Part shown: positions 46,236 to 58,368 of the stretch, one piece after another
Layout of the letters: every line of letters starts with the position of its first letter
Position numbering within the stretch: position 1 is the first letter of the stretch
Source of the DNA: Symbiodinium natans
Lineage: Eukaryota; Sar; Dinophyceae; Suessiales; Symbiodiniaceae
Assembly (NCBI GenBank): GCA_905221605.1
Contig: CAJNDS010002512.1
Span: forward strand, 688,360 to 752,359
DNA length: 64,000 nucleotides
Direction of reading: 5' to 3'
Notes under the pieces: generated by a model
Seen by the model: only the letters and a program-made list of their open reading frames with translations
What the model was told of the DNA's origin: nothing
Databases searched by the model: none
Made by a program: the position numbers and the translations under genes

Positions 46236-47161
46236 GGCATGCCCGCGGCATGCCCTTTTCAATAGAACCAAGCGCCCGAGGCACTACCCACAGCACTCAG
46301 AAAAAGGCAGAAACTATACTAACTATACCCACTAGCGATTCTCGGCTACAAGACTGAGAGATATCTGTGCCTCCTCGATTTGGGGCCTAAAGCTTCTTGA
46401 CTCAATATCTACACCCAGGCGGACACGGGGCATAACGTAACAGCTTGAGCTTTAACCACATCTGGAGCACCAAGGGTCTAGTGCCCTAGAGCCTACATCT
46501 TTATGAATTGTCCAGGCGGCCTAGTTGAGAACTAAACTCTGTCCCTGAGTTGATGAGACTTGTAACTTTCTGAAAGCAGGAGCTTGCTTTCTAGGCACGA
46601 GCCGTTTCATACAGACAAGGCAAGCCAGCACCCGTCTGGCCGACGCGCTCTCTGCATGGAAAAGGACAAGAGGGGTCAACCATGTGCCTCATTTCCTGGT
46701 TTCGTGTAAGCTGTTCCGCATAGTAAGTATGCCAGTTGTAAATCAAAGCTACCTCACGCTGTTCAAGTGAGATGCGGCCTTCGTACGTGGATCTTACACC
46801 AAAATGGATTGATGGTGCGCCAGCAGGGGCTCGCTAAATTCAGTGGTCCATCACCCCATCTCACTCCTATGTCCCTGAAAACGTGGGCAAGCCTACGACA
46901 CGCCTTGCAACCCAAAGCCCCACAAAACCCCACGAACAGAGGTGCAGCACGGGAGTCTCGCCCCTCAGCCCACGCCGGATCCTTCAGGCGAGAGTGTTTG
47001 CAAAACGTGCATACAGTGTATATGCCGGTAAACCATAGGATGTCGCATGTTGTCACGTCCCCACATGGCTTCCCAGCAGGTGGCGTCACCACAGCGCGCA
47101 GGCATCGGGCTGGCTTGGGGTTCAGTAGCGTGAATTCGCTCTCCCCGGCGTGTCCTCAAAG
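46236..47161. other. no secure exon
   Basis: The region following the stop at 46235 is probably intergenic. A frame near 46767-47160 is open but has no clear borders. Confidence 0.35.
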
Positions 47162-47430
47162 GTGCCCTGGCAATGATCGTGGGTCAGATGTTGAAGAGAG
47201 ATTGCGGGAGCACTGTGCAGGGCACATTGCCAAAGGCCCTGTGCCGTGCGCAGGGTCTTTTGGGTAAGCATTCCAAAATTATACAATAACGCTTCAAGCA
47301 TGTGTTGACGTGTGCAGAAGCCATGTGCCAGGAGGCCCCTCGCTGCGATTGGTGCCTGCGGCCTGTTGCAACCACGCACCACTATGTGAAACTGATGGGG
47401 CTGAGCCTGAACAGATTAATCATCAAGTAG
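47162..47430 (+). CDS. two exons of an unrecognised protein (3' end)
   Basis: Exon 47162-47263 follows TCAAAG|G and ends at a strong donor GTAAGC. It reads ALAMIVGQMLKRDCGS, then TVQGTLPKALCRAQGL. A 54-base intron ends TGTGCAG| and exon 47318-47430 continues in phase: EAMCQEAPRCDWCLRP, later HHYVKLMGLSLNRLI, to TAG. The cluster of cysteines might bind metal, but the pattern is not one I can name. Upstream exons were not found. Confidence 0.55.
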
Positions 47431-47698
47431 CTACACCTTTCAACACATAGTTTGTATTCAAGATGCTCACGCAAGGTCTCCAGGAAGACCGGTTGAACAG
47501 CCGGGGATTTTGGACTACTGTATCAGTTCCCTTAAGAGCCAAGTGGTGCTGAGTGGTACTTCGGCTGTATGTTTAAAAGCCTGAAGCCCGGCGAACCTTC
47601 ATTTTCCAGCCAGAAAATCCCAAGGCCCGCAAGCCCTAGAAATGCCTGTAGAGCATCCCAAGTTCCCAAGCTCCAGCTCCGTCTGACCCCCCAAAACA

Positions 47699-47958
47699 AT
47701 GCCATTGAAACCAATAGAATCCTCAAGCCCTGCAAAACCCGCGCATCCCGACCCGAGCATCACACAATATCACACAGCCGAAACCGAAGCCCAGCAGGAG
47801 GCGGCCGTTGCCCAGGTCCGGTCGGTAGGGCTCGGACCTCGGGGATTGGCTTTGTGTTCCCCACCCGCGGATGGCTCGGACATCGTCAGGTAGCTGTAAA
47901 AGCAGACAAGCAAAATGAGGTCAGAGAAGAAGCTGCCTTCTCCGACGCTGTGCTCTGA
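47699..47958 (+). CDS. two-exon small gene or gene 3' end
   Basis: Exon 47699-47815 (MPLKPIESSSPAKPAH, later AETEAQQEAAVAQ) and exon 47890-47958 (VAVKADKQNEVREE, then AAFSDAVL, TGA) join in phase 0 across a 74-base GT-AG intron. The joined frame is 61 codons. The exon borders are good (CCCAG|GT and CGTCAG|G). Function unknown; it may be the tail of a longer protein. Confidence 0.5.
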
Positions 47959-48368
47959 TCCCGTGCCCCTTGTAACGCCGGCACGTGTTCAGCGAAAGTC
48001 GAAGCTCCGACCCAAGCCCACTTCAGGTCCACAACGCTCCGTAGAATTGAAAGTTCCTTGAGAACCGACGGCTCAAGTCGCCCATGCGAAGCCATGGAAC
48101 TCGGAGGCCTCTCTAAGGAACCCTAAACTCCAGAAACCATGTCTGACATTGTCTGACCTTTCGAGTCAGGGCTCGCCTGCCACAATGCGGCGCTCTGCAC
48201 GCAGCTGTGTGACTCTGCAGGCTAGGGTGCCTTTGAAGGCTTGCAGTGTTTCAGCCTTAAGCCTTCACAGTTTTCTTCTTTGCCTCATAGGGCCTCGGGG
48301 CCTCATATCCATAGCTTCAAATGGCTTTGCATGGCAAGAATTGGTCTAGGCTTATGGGTTAGACTCCG

Positions 48369-48693
48369 TTGCATTTATCCAATGTTATTGTTGCGACGGG
48401 GCGCGTCCTGAATGCGAAGCTCTCCAAAGCCAGAGAAGTCCAACTCGCTCTGGCCCGTCTGAGCTTTCTTCGTGAACCCCTGTTCCAGCATCGTGGGGAA
48501 GCATTCAGACTTCCAGAGCTCGATATGTTCTGTGAAAGGATCGTCCTAAGCATGGTGGAAGCCTGGATGCCGGCTGACCACCCCCATCACAATGGCTCCC
48601 AGAGCCTGCTTGTCCCACGGACTCTGACTCCGTATAGTAGCTCCCCCAGTATGCCACTTGCATGGGACATGGAGGAACTTGTTCAGCAGGGTG
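48369..48693 (+). CDS. candidate exon, well-formed coding frame
   Basis: More than 100 open codons of good composition (LNAKLSKAREVQLALARLSF, FRLPELDMFCERIVLSMVEAW, later LAWDMEELVQQG), ending at a GT donor (GTAAGG). No upstream ATG is close, so it is probably internal. Family unknown. Confidence 0.52.
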
Positions 48694-49019
48694 GTAAGGG
48701 CAATCAAAATCTTTAGCCGGCAAGCTCACCTTAGTACATGTGAGGATCAATGAGGCAATTCATGCTCGCCATTGCCATGTTTAGAAAGCAGTTGTGCGCC
48801 CGGTCGTGTGTTGTTGGTGCAGGTCTCGCAAGATCGAGGACGCGGACGGAGCCCGGAAGGCCCAAACCCATAGGGCGTTGTGCCGAGCACACGGGCGGCC
48901 TCCATTGCTGCAGGAGATATGTGAATGCTAGAAAAGGGTTTCGCCATAGAGTTGAGGGTGCCTCGGCATCTGATGCTCACAATGCTGGCCTGATGCAGCT
49001 GGGTCGGGTGGTTCAAGCT

Positions 49020-49245
49020 CCTTGCACTCCAGTACCTGTAGGCTCCTCGCAGGTCCCCTCAACTGCTGACTCTGATATCCCCGCACGCAGGCACCTTTGC
49101 AGGGCTCGTGTACACATGCCGCTTTGCCTTTGCCACTCCCTGCACGTATGCACACAGGTCCCTTGCACAGGTTGACCTGCACACAAGCCCCTTACACACA
49201 AGCGCAGATCTACACAGGTCCCGCTGCACAGCTCCTCGGGCACAG
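49020..49245 (+). repeat. degenerate CACAGGTCCC-rich stretch
   Basis: Loose, irregular recurrence of GCAGGTCCC, ACACAGGTCCCTTGCAC and ACACAAG pieces. Not a clean array. Confidence 0.45.
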
Positions 49246-49399
49246 TTCCCTTTCAGAAGCTGCTTTCAGCACGGCAGTATTTGGACAGGCCTTCCCAGGC
49301 CACTTCACACTTCTAGAACGGCGTCCCATCTAAGATCGCACAGGTCGCCCTTCAGCACATACTTTTTCATAAGTTGCAGGCTACTAATGTCCCTTGCAG

Positions 49400-49583
49400 G
49401 TCCTGGTCCCCGCAAGAATGCATGGCACAACTCAATCAAGCCAGGCCATGCTGTTCCAGTCCACTTGAGGTAGTGGAGTGCACCTATCGGGTTGTCTGTC
49501 ATGAATTTGCAGGCCTCGCCGAGGGCCGCTGCTCAGAATATGGGCTCCGATCTTATAGGGATTTGATGCGAAGCGCTTTTTGA
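49400..49583 (+). CDS. probable terminal exon, unrecognised
   Basis: After CCTTGCAG|G the frame reads SWSPQECMAQLNQA, later VVECTYRVVCHEFAGL and YGLRSYRDLMRSAF, then TGA. Six cysteines occur in about 60 codons. The link to the exon at 48369 is not shown by phase. Confidence 0.45.
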
Positions 49584-50323
49584 CATCCCAGCATCCCCAC
49601 TTCAATCTACAGAGCATGTTCCGCATCTCTTTCAAGGGCTGTGGAGCATTTGCATAGCTTCAAGCCTGAAAGTATGGCGGCATGGCCACTTACTTGTGCT
49701 AGTCACTTTAGGCTGTAGAAGCTGATCAGCCGCATGTCATCAGGTGGTACTAGTGGAAAGCATAGGCCCCCATACAGTAGTTGACTTGATGTAGCTTCGG
49801 TTTCAGGGTCACAGCTCTTGTTTTTGGGGCGGGGATCCGACCATTGCACCGCAGCCGACAGTTTGCATCCCTGATGTTCGGCTTGAAAGTGGGAGGGTCG
49901 GAACGCTGCACGATGGTAGCACCACATCTACCGTGCAGCAGACACCAGAACAGAGGGACGCATCCAAGGTTTGAGCTGAAGCTGGCCCGCCCTCCAATCG
50001 GTACGAAACCCCAACAGGCTGAACCGGCTTAACCCCAAGCATGCAGAGCAACCTCCAAAAGCTTGTACACATCTGCCAGCCGCCGAACGTGATCAGGAAG
50101 GCTCCGCTCTTCTCGCCGCCAGCGCATGTTCGCTCCGTCACCTCACCACCAGTTCAGAGCCTGACGCTGAGTTGTCGGAGGTGTGAGCTGTGAGCATGAG
50201 GTATGACGAGGTTTAGGCTGCTCATGCAAATGGAATATGCACCGCACATCCGATGCACAGGCCTGATGTTGCCAGAACTGACTGCGTACTGGTACAAGCC
50301 TTGACACTGGAGGCTACAGCACC

Positions 50324-51293
50324 ATGAGCTCCGTGGAGGAGTCACTGCGCCTGCTGCTATCGGCGCAGTGCCAGTCCGAGCTTTCATTAGCATAGCCAGC
50401 ACATGCCCGCACTGATTCACCGATGAGCTTGTTTTGTTCTACATGCCAAAACCTTATCCCGACATCCAACCTTGAGCAAAAAGCGCGGCTTTAGTCTGCT
50501 TAGTGGTGGGAATGACCACCACCCCTGTGCTTCGTCGGTGGCCAGTGCACCTGGAGCAACTTGAGGGTCGTCGTCGTTTCCCTGCGACCCGAAGCCCGAC
50601 TACCAGTAAAATTCGTAGACTCTCAACACCCGCGAACTCCATCAACGCTAGCTGAAGCCTCCTGCAGCTAGCTAGCTTGAACTTGCTCGCCTGCGTGAGG
50701 CCTCAGACGCTGGCGGAGGTGGAGGCCATCGAGGATGCAGCCTCCCGCCTCGCTCGTTGGGCACCAGCCTCAGTCTTGGGATGGCGTTTTCCGTGAAGGG
50801 AGTGAGGGAGGGAGGGAGGATGTTTAGGGTTTCTTGCTGACGGGGTGAGGCTTAAACGACCCAAAGCAAGTGGAGTAACTACTGCAAGAATCTGGATTAA
50901 TTCTTACAATGTTTGCTTGTTTTTATGCAAATGTTTAAAAAAAGCACCGGCCTGGAAACTTTTCGTCATCTTCAATCTTGAACCTTAGATCTGGGCCTTT
51001 GTCCAAAATTTGCATAAGACGGGCCAAGCTGCCTTATAAGAACCTAGATGGCTGCTACAGCAGCCTCACAAGATGTAGTCCATACTTTGACAGCCGACAA
51101 TGCTTCAAGCAGGCAAGCCTTCACTTGCATTTCCTGGTCGCGACCAGAAAGTTACCGCAAGCTTAGCCCCGCTGCGAAGTGTTCAGGCTTAGAGGGTTTG
51201 TTGAACGACGTGTGCACGGACTCAATCTTCCTCACCCTGCGGAATGTTCACACATCGGAGACACGCAAGGAGTTCAGCCAGCATCATGTCTGA
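50324..51293 (+). CDS. reconstructed three-exon gene, unrecognised protein
   Basis: Exon 50324-50364 (MSSVEESLRLLLS, GC donor), exon 50700-50772 (PQTLAEVEAIEDAASRLARW, acceptor GTGAG|G, donor GT) and exon 51048-51293 (MAATAASQDVVHTLTADNAS, later GLLNDVCTDSIFLTLRNVH, TGA) join in phase to about 119 aa. The middle and last exons look strongly coding. The last also begins with ATG and could be a separate gene start. No domain recognised. Confidence 0.48.
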
Positions 51294-51399
51294 GAGCCAG
51301 GTAAGCTGAATGCCAAATGCCCAGTCCCGCAGCCTTCAGGCCATGCACGGGAAGTTGCCAAAGCACCTCTGGCGGCTGGCTCGGGGCAGAATCACACGG

Positions 51400-51580
51400 A
51401 GTTCCTGCGCATGTGCATATACAAAGTGCGTGCACACGCTTACTTAATGTACATACAAAAGCATGCCTGCACATGTGTGCGCACCCACTCGCATACGTAC
51501 ATGTTCCTTGGTTGGACACACAGGCGCACTTATACACACGTGCAGATGTGTGCATGTGTATCTTTATGCTAGTCTAGTTG
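51400..51580 (+). repeat. degenerate TG/CA-rich stretch
   Basis: GTGCACACG, ACACATGTGTGCGC and similar purine-pyrimidine alternations without a fixed unit. Confidence 0.5.
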
Positions 51581-52705
51581 TGTATGTAGGTTAATGATGT
51601 GTTTACGCTTATGTGAGGATCCGGCTGTGCCGGTGGACGCAGCCGTTTTTCGCTCCGTCAGCTGCAGCACAGGCCTGTGCACGGAGCCGCTAGGTTTTAG
51701 ATATGGTTGCCTTTCCTAGCCTTAATTATACTCCTAGTTAGACTAAGGAAGAAGGCCAACCTCATTGCAGAGTGAAGGCAGTTCATCCTGTTTTGTTTTC
51801 GCGTCGCATTTAGTAGGAGTGGTCGTGTTTCAGCTTGCCGCAGGGATGCCACATACAAGTCAACAACTGAAGCTCCGCGATGAAGATGATAAGACCGGGG
51901 CTTACGAGCCTTATCATTAGGCTTCATGCAGAGCTGTATGATAACAGCGTTTCACCTCCATGCTTTAACGGTGATCTGATGACCAGCTCGGAGGCCTGGC
52001 ATGGGTTCTTATTTCAGGCAGCTTGAACCTGGGTTCCGAGACCAATGACTCAAGGCTCCCAAGGTATTGTGTTGCACCAGGTTGCATACCAGGGCGACAA
52101 GTGCCCGTCCAGATGTTCAATTTGTTTGTTGGTTGCATGCTTAGTTCAGAGAAAGTCGCGAGAGTGCGCGGTTGGTTGTGCGACTTTTGCTGTAGCATCA
52201 GGTTCGTGACGTCCATCCACCCTGCACATGCGTGCACCCGAAATCAAACCTCGCTCTGGAGGCGAAACATGGATAGAACTGTGACCGATTGGTCGGCGAC
52301 GAAGGGCGGCTTGCAGCAATGCTGGCACTCGTTGAGGGTTCAGGGTTTAGCCTTCTCGGGCCTCGCGAAAAGCTGTAGCGCAACAGCACTTCAACGCCAT
52401 GAAGCATACTCTGCATGACATCATCGTGCCTGGACAAAACCTGCATCCAGAAAAAATCCGACCCAAAAGAGCACCGCGGAACATCAACATTGTAAAGTGT
52501 AAAGGGCATAGTGCATATCATAAAGCGCTAGTGAAGGATCTCTGATCACCTGCACAAGCTCAGAAGCACACTCAATCCTGAGACCCACATGCTCAATCCT
52601 GAGCATTCCAACTGCTGAAAACCGGCACATCTACATGCGCCCTGTGTTTTTTAAGCAACACGATGGAAAAGCACAAAGAAACAAAATAAAAAAAAACAAG
52701 CCCAG
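51581..52705. other. no secure exon
   Basis: A 131-codon frame at 52023 is open but not clearly protein-like, and no splice borders support a call. Confidence 0.35.
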
Positions 52706-54056
52706 ACTTGGAGCTTGCGACGACTCTCGAGCGCCAAGCGGCAGAGAGGGTGCTGGCAGGCGAGGTGGAGGCTGCAGCACCTGGCCTGCAAAAGTCTCTT
52801 TTCGGTTTGGGGCTTGGGGTGCTGGATTTCTAAAGTCCCTCCCAGAGGCATGGGTGGAATTTGGGGCCTAGGCGTGGTCTTCCTGCGAAGGCATGTCAGA
52901 AGCGAAGTTCGGTCAAGGCTCAAGTTAAGGTTCACCGTGGCTTTGTCGGACCGCGGTTTCGGCTTCGGGTTGGGGAGTCCGGCTGCAGGAAACAAACATT
53001 GAGTTCTATATGTACTGTATTGTTAGGTGCAGCTTGGCCCTGCTGAGAGGTCACGTCGCTTATGCTTCTTGCTTGGCCGGACGCAGGAGCAGTCTTTACA
53101 GGGGGGTGATGGGCTTTGAAGAGGATCAAGGTGACAGTCTCTAGAGCCAGGGCCACATGATGTCTTCTTTCGGGCTGGTTTGGAGGCTCCCGCTGGAGTT
53201 ATGGTATGCGCGCGCCTGTGGCCTGGCCAAGGCCGATCTTTACGACCGAGCCCTTCGCCTTCGCATTGATGGACGCTGTACTGACGTCTTCGCGACGGCC
53301 GAGTGCCTGGCGCGGACAAGCCACCTGGATCCAGAACGTCTGGGAGCGATAGGATGGGCTTTTTGGGGGGGTTCGGCTATGTCGGCTGTGTAATGCAGTA
53401 GCCCTTTTGTGTCCATTTCACGTTGGCAGAATGGACTTGGGCTCATTGCTGGGTTGTTTTTTGTATTTGCTCGCCGTCTGATTTGGGTCTCCATCCGCGC
53501 CTTCACGGGCATAGGCACGGGCATGGCTGAAGGTTAATTCCAAGGAGGCATCGTTATTGCCAAATCCTACATCCCAAAGCTGCGGCTGCCTTTGTAGAGG
53601 AAGCAGGTCGTGAGCGAGTCGGGCGGAATCCGCAAAATCTGGACCTGTGAAAGCTAGACCTGCAGGCAACGAGGCATGCTGCCAGCTCACCGGCAGCCGA
53701 GAACGGCTCTTGCAGGCAGGTAGCCGGTGGCGGTGGCAGGTATAGGGGGCCTGAGGTTTGCCGGGGCCACTTCTCCCAGGGTTCTTGTGCCTTCAAGGGC
53801 GTTGGTCAGATCCTAAGGGTTGGACGCTTTTGGCCTAAGAGGTGCGGGCGTGGGTCTTGTGCCTTGGACTGGGAGGAAGCACCGGATTTCAGTGAAGCCA
53901 CCTTGCTTTAGCCAGTTTTTCCAAGTGGCTCCAAACCCTTGCATCGCACAAGGGCAGACATGCTGCTCTCAGCTCCTATTCCTCGCTCGGCATGCAGGCA
54001 GAGCGGCGCTTGCAGAGAACGCTAACAATGTCGCTTGGGTAGATGCTTTGGCTTGA
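52706..54056 (+). CDS. reconstructed gene with a transmembrane exon, partial
   Basis: Exons 52706-52787 (LELATTLERQAAERVLAGEV), 53186-53345 (YARACGLAKADLYDRAL, CTDVFATAECLARTSH), 53430-53532 (GLGLIAGLFFVFARR, then LIWVSIRAFTGIGTG) and 53998-54056 (RAALAENANNVAWVDALA, TGA) join in phase. The third exon holds a hydrophobic segment followed by basic residues, consistent with one or two membrane passes. Donors are GC, GC and GT. Just after the third exon the in-frame sequence would read on as GGIVIAKSYIPKL if 12 bases (53533-53544) were removed; see findings. The 5' end is not found. No family recognised. Confidence 0.5.
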
Positions 54057-54159
54057 GGAAGGCATCCTTTCTTCACATCCCCAAACTCTCCTCCGTTTAT
54101 GGACTTGTGGTTAAGAAGTTCACAGAGCCGTTGTAGCCTAACTTACGTCTGGAAGCTTC

Positions 54160-54227
54160 ATGGCGAGGAGTGATTCCCAAGCATGGCCGCTTGTGCGGCG
54201 AAGTCTGGTTTGCTCAATTTTCCAATT
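54160..54227 (+). CDS. possible first exon
   Basis: ATG opens MARSDSQAWPLVRRSLVC and the frame ends at a good donor GTAAGG. The opposite strand is also open here, so the call is tentative. Confidence 0.3.
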
Positions 54228-54511
54228 GTAAGGTACTTAGCTATTGCACTCGGCCTTGTAGATGGCGCCCCCAGCAACTCAGCGACTCCTCCTACCTTTC
54301 CTTCTCCTTGCTGAGTGAGGCTGGATGAGATCCTCGACGCGCAGTCAGGCAATGCCTGGCTGGCTTGTAAATCAAAAGTACGTCAAAGACACTTGATCGT
54401 TCAGATGGCTTGACATGGCTTGACAGCTGTGCTTGTCCCTCCTGCAGCTAGTCTAGCCAAACAAGTTGACACACACCGCCCGAATCCTTGCCTCCTTGTC
54501 GAGTGCGAGAG

Positions 54512-54783
54512 CCGAAATCTTAATTTAACAGGATTCGTGTTAGAAAAATTAGATTCATAGAAAGTCTTACGTTAAATTGGATTCCCAGAAGTTTTCAGAT
54601 TCCTGATTAATTTTACTCGGATTCGTACGAATGTTAATCAGGTTCTTATTGATTAAAGTTGAAAAGCATCCTATTCAAAGCAATAGGAATCACATTAAAA
54701 TCCTTACAATCCTAAGCGAATCGGAATGCCATTTAACTTCGTCAGAATTTCGAGGAATCTTATGAGCATGAATCGAATCTTTA
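54512..54783. other. AT-rich island with recurring GATTC/GAATC
   Basis: About 270 bases that are much AT-richer than the surroundings, with many copies of GGATTC, GAATC and TTAATT in both orientations, including a local GATTCGTACGAAT palindrome. No coding frame. Origin unknown: an organellar or viral insert, a diverged element and an origin-like AT tract are all possible. Confidence 0.6.
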
Positions 54784-55931
54784 GGGCGGGGAGGGTGGTG
54801 GGTGGGGGGGGCACCTGGTCAGTTCACTGCACGCCCCCGACCTGTCAGGTGTTGGGCCGTCTGCTGCGCCTCTTGTCTCGGGCGTGCACTTGACGCAGCC
54901 TGGCAAGCCGAATGCCTTGAGGTCTTCAACATTAGGAGCTTTTAGAGGCTTAGGGTGTGTCGGGCATTCATGTCGGAACGAGGGCTTGTTCTTGGCCCGC
55001 GGGGGGCTGAGGGTTATATTGTTTAGGTTCGGTGTCCCGTCCAAAGCCCCTGGGTTTACGGAGGGTTTACAGCATGGATCTCCAGGTACCAGGAGTAGGG
55101 GTATGTATGAGTGGATGTCACAAGCTAGTGGACACTTGGTTGTCAGAAATCATCTTGTCTTACACTACCAAAAATCGAGCCCGATCGAGCCGCACAAGCA
55201 TTAGAATCAATCCTCTGGCCCTTCCGGACTCCAAACACTAGACCAAAATCATCCACAATCCCGCTACACCATCTCGAATCCCGATCCCAATTCTTCATCT
55301 TGAAGCCAGAAGCGTGATGCCTCAACCCACCCGTTGCTCCTCCTTACAATGCCCGAGCCCCCAACGCCCAGTCTCTCCAATTTGGCAGCCCTCCACCTCC
55401 GCGCGGGGCGCAAGGAATGACCAGCAAAAAGGGTCTTGGGGTCGAGGGTCGACGCGACCATGTCCATCCCGAATGAAATGTGAACTTTGAGCGTGAGAAA
55501 GTCGAGGTTGGGTTGTTTATGCGGGTGCCGGTCTCAAGGTGCATCTGTCTGGGTTTGAACATGTTGGCTTAGGGTGTACATGATTAAGTTCCAGGATCCG
55601 TTTTTAGGAGCCTGGTTTTGCGGGAACTTCGGCATTGCTTTGGCGTTCAAAGGCTCCCTGCTTGGATTGATAGTGATCGGGGCTCGATTAAGGAGGAACG
55701 GCCTCCGGCTGCTTTCCTTGACCTTGGGCTTTAGAGTAGAAGGACTGAAACTGACATAGGGCCATAGGGGAAGCATGAGCAGCGTATGTAACTATGAACC
55801 CGAAAGTCAAAGGCGCAGGGTGTGACAAGGGGAATAGATACAGGGTGCCCTTGCCTAGACGGGTCCTGTGGAAAAAAAGCCACTGTAAAAGTATTACTTG
55901 CATATTTCAGAGTGTGTTTCTTCATGTCCAG
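54784..55931. other. no secure exon
   Basis: Open frames on both strands at 54815-54915 compete with each other. Otherwise I see nothing with good borders. Confidence 0.35.
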
Positions 55932-56061
55932 AGCTTCCCCTGAACTTCCGCGTCAAAACGAGCCGGAAGGAGCTGGCATTGAAGCTTCTCAAGGAAGCGG
56001 AGGCAAGCACCCCATGCAAGTTTGTAACCGTAGACTCGAGACCCGAGGCAAAGCTTTGGCT
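55932..56061 (+). CDS. probable exon, basic helical segment
   Basis: After TGTCCAG| the frame reads LPLNFRVKTSRKELALKLL, then KEAEASTPCKFVTVDS and PEAKLWL. It ends at a GT donor (GTAAAT) or at TAA 56063-56065. It looks strongly coding. Family unknown. Confidence 0.52.
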
Positions 56062-56970
56062 GTAAATTGGGAAGGCTTGCAGTTGAGAAGGTTCAGGCTG
56101 TGACTTGAATCATGGAATTCGCTTCAAGCTATGCAGTTGCGCTTGAAACGCCCTGAATGCGAGACAATCTTGCAGATAAGGCCTTGGTGTAGGACCGCTG
56201 GATTTGTAAGCGTGCCGAAGTAGCTTTGAAGCTTTGATGGTGTTACTGAAAAGGGTGTTCGTCGGCATGTGTGTGGTCTGGCGCTTGCGTGTAGTCTGGA
56301 GCCTCGGTTCGCTTAACTTTACTCTGAGAGCTGAGCGTGCTGTCCCAGGACCCCGGCTTCAGATCCGCACAGCAACCTTAAAAGCTCCAAACTGCCTTGA
56401 GCCCAACATCTCCCTCAACACCGGTTCGAATCAAAGCGTGCGTGCATGCGTGCGTGGGTAGGGGAAAGTGTGTGTGTGCACTTTGGCGACGAGTCGATAG
56501 TCGAGCCTCTTTCCGTACATCTTCGATCACAAGCCATAGGCTGCCACGAGCTGGAAAAAGGCCACACCATCACAAGACATACTCGTCATGCACGAACCCC
56601 AACGCAAGGAGCCCACAAACATCCACAAGTCTCGCGATGCCTCACGTTTCCGACAGAGCACAAACTGCCTCAACGAAAAGTGCAGATCTGCAGGAGCTGG
56701 CGCCATCGATCCCTGCTGCTGAGGCCTTTTTGGGGCATTGAGGGGTCAGGGTGTGCGTGATTTGATGGTAAGCTGGGTTTGGGTTTCTGTAGGTGTTTGA
56801 GCGGCAGGGTGGGGGAGTTGCAGGGCCATTGGCAGTTCAATCACTCCAGTTGGCCAAAAGACTGTACTCTCTCATTTGCTTGGTTTGTACGAGCGATGAC
56901 AGCAGTTTGGGTCTTATTGCATTACTTGTCCTAAACCTGCCAATCATGAAATCATAGCAGGCGAGTTGAA

Positions 56971-57252
56971 ATGAAAACCGCAGCTCCGACAACCCCAGCA
57001 AACTCAGTTGACCCCGCAACAAAATTGAAGCTCCAACAAGCAAGCCCTAGTCCGGCCGCCCCAGCGGCCCCCCAAAACCGTCAGTTCCAGTCCGAACAAC
57101 CTTCCGCAGCCCTCAACCATACTCAACATCCCTCAGCTGAGGCTGCAGCCACGCAGCTCAGCCTATGCGCTTTGCTCTCGGGAATGCGGCGACACATCGA
57201 GGCCGCAGTGAAGAGTTCAGAGGTTTCAGACTTTGGGCTGAGAGCCGCCTAG
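56971..57252 (+). CDS. Pro/Ala/Gln-rich open frame, possible gene or exon
   Basis: ATG to TAG, 93 codons: a low-complexity start (MKTAAPTTPANSVDPA, PSPAAPAAPQNRQ) followed by a helical end (TQLSLCALLSGMRRHIEAAV). It may be an exon with a disordered linker. Confidence 0.4.
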   Translation: MKTAAPTTPANSVDPATKLKLQQASPSPAAPAAPQNRQFQSEQPSAALNHTQHPSAEAAATQLSLCALLSGMRRHIEAAVKSSEVSDFGLRAA

Positions 57253-58048
57253 CCGAGCGTTCTCCAACTGGCCCAACTCAACGCCTTTGTTGTTTTTCCG
57301 CCCAAAGTAGCCCACAGAGTCAGCCAAGTCAGAGAATGCCCTCCGAAGTCAGCCAAGTCAGAGTTTGCGTTGTGGTGGATCGCTTCGAGGCCCTTCAAGC
57401 CCCTTCAAGGCTCAAGATGCGTTCAGGGGGGAAACATTGCACTTGTCCGCCTTGCCCTGCTGCTTGGGGCTGAAGGCTCTGTGCCCTTGCGAAAGGGGTT
57501 CAACTGCAAATGAATATGCATATTTAAGGAAAAAGTGCTTGAGCACACGGCAGAGGTGTGACATCTGATCCGGGCTGCCACCAAGATTTGGGAGTGAAGA
57601 ATTTGAACAATGTCCTTTCAGCCCCGAAGGGTTGAACCGTCGCCTAGCGCCTGACGCCTGACGCAGCCATTCAAAGCATGGTAACTGCCAAGTACTCTCC
57701 CGCCCAGTGCCAGAACTTTTTGCATCGGCATGCACCCCAAAACCACAGTTTCAGCAAAAGACTACAAGTCCTCAAAACTCACTGCTGCAAGTCTTGGTCG
57801 CGGTGAAAACTTGAGGACCGACTAAGGTCCAAACCTCCAATGCAACTCATAATCCCTGTCAGCACGAGTGCAAGCCTTACCGTAAGCCCTCAGGCGGAGA
57901 GACATGCTGCCGAGGTGGGTCTGGAAGTTGGGTTTCAGGATGTTTCAGGCTTGAGGCATTTTGGGCAGGTCGCGGACGGTGTTCAGATCATGGTTATGAG
58001 CATTACATTCGCAAGAGATGTGTTTCTGTGTGTGCGTGTGGCAAATGT

Positions 58049-58130
58049 GCATTAGCCTTTCGCTTGCCGGCGATGCTTTTGTCGCAGCCGCGTTCTCTGC
58101 TGTATTGCAAGCTGCAATGCACAGACCTGT
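58049..58130 (+). CDS. candidate exon with a small-residue helix
   Basis: SLSLAGDAFVAAAFSAVL, then QAAMHRP, ending at a consensus donor GTAAGT. The minus strand over 58130-58250 also has a good frame starting MSASLREIALGG. I prefer plus because of the donor and the neighbours. Confidence 0.35.
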
Positions 58131-58368
58131 AAGTATCTTCCAGGAAGCAAGCTGCGATGTTGTGCGATGTAGCTGGAGCGCTTTGAGCTGTTGCACGGTT
58201 TGGCCGTCTTGCAAGCCTCCCAAGGCAATCTCTCTGAGCGAAGCCGACATCTTTCAGCCACCTGTCGTTCACGTTCTGAACCTTCGTCGTAGCGCGAGGT
58301 TCGATCATTCTGCCTTCTGCCCAACAAGGCATTTCGTGTGCCGCAAGTTTTAAAACCTTGCTCCCAGA

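Noticed and set aside
54815-54915. Minus-strand exon candidate (FGLPGCVKCTPETRGAAD)
   Set aside because: Borders are acceptable, but the plus strand is also open (VLGRLLRLLSR after CAG|G), and no partner exon was found on the minus strand.
58130-58250. Minus-strand frame MSASLREIALGGLQDG
   Set aside because: Good composition, but the plus strand has a consensus GTAAGT donor and a helical exon, and nearby exons are plus.
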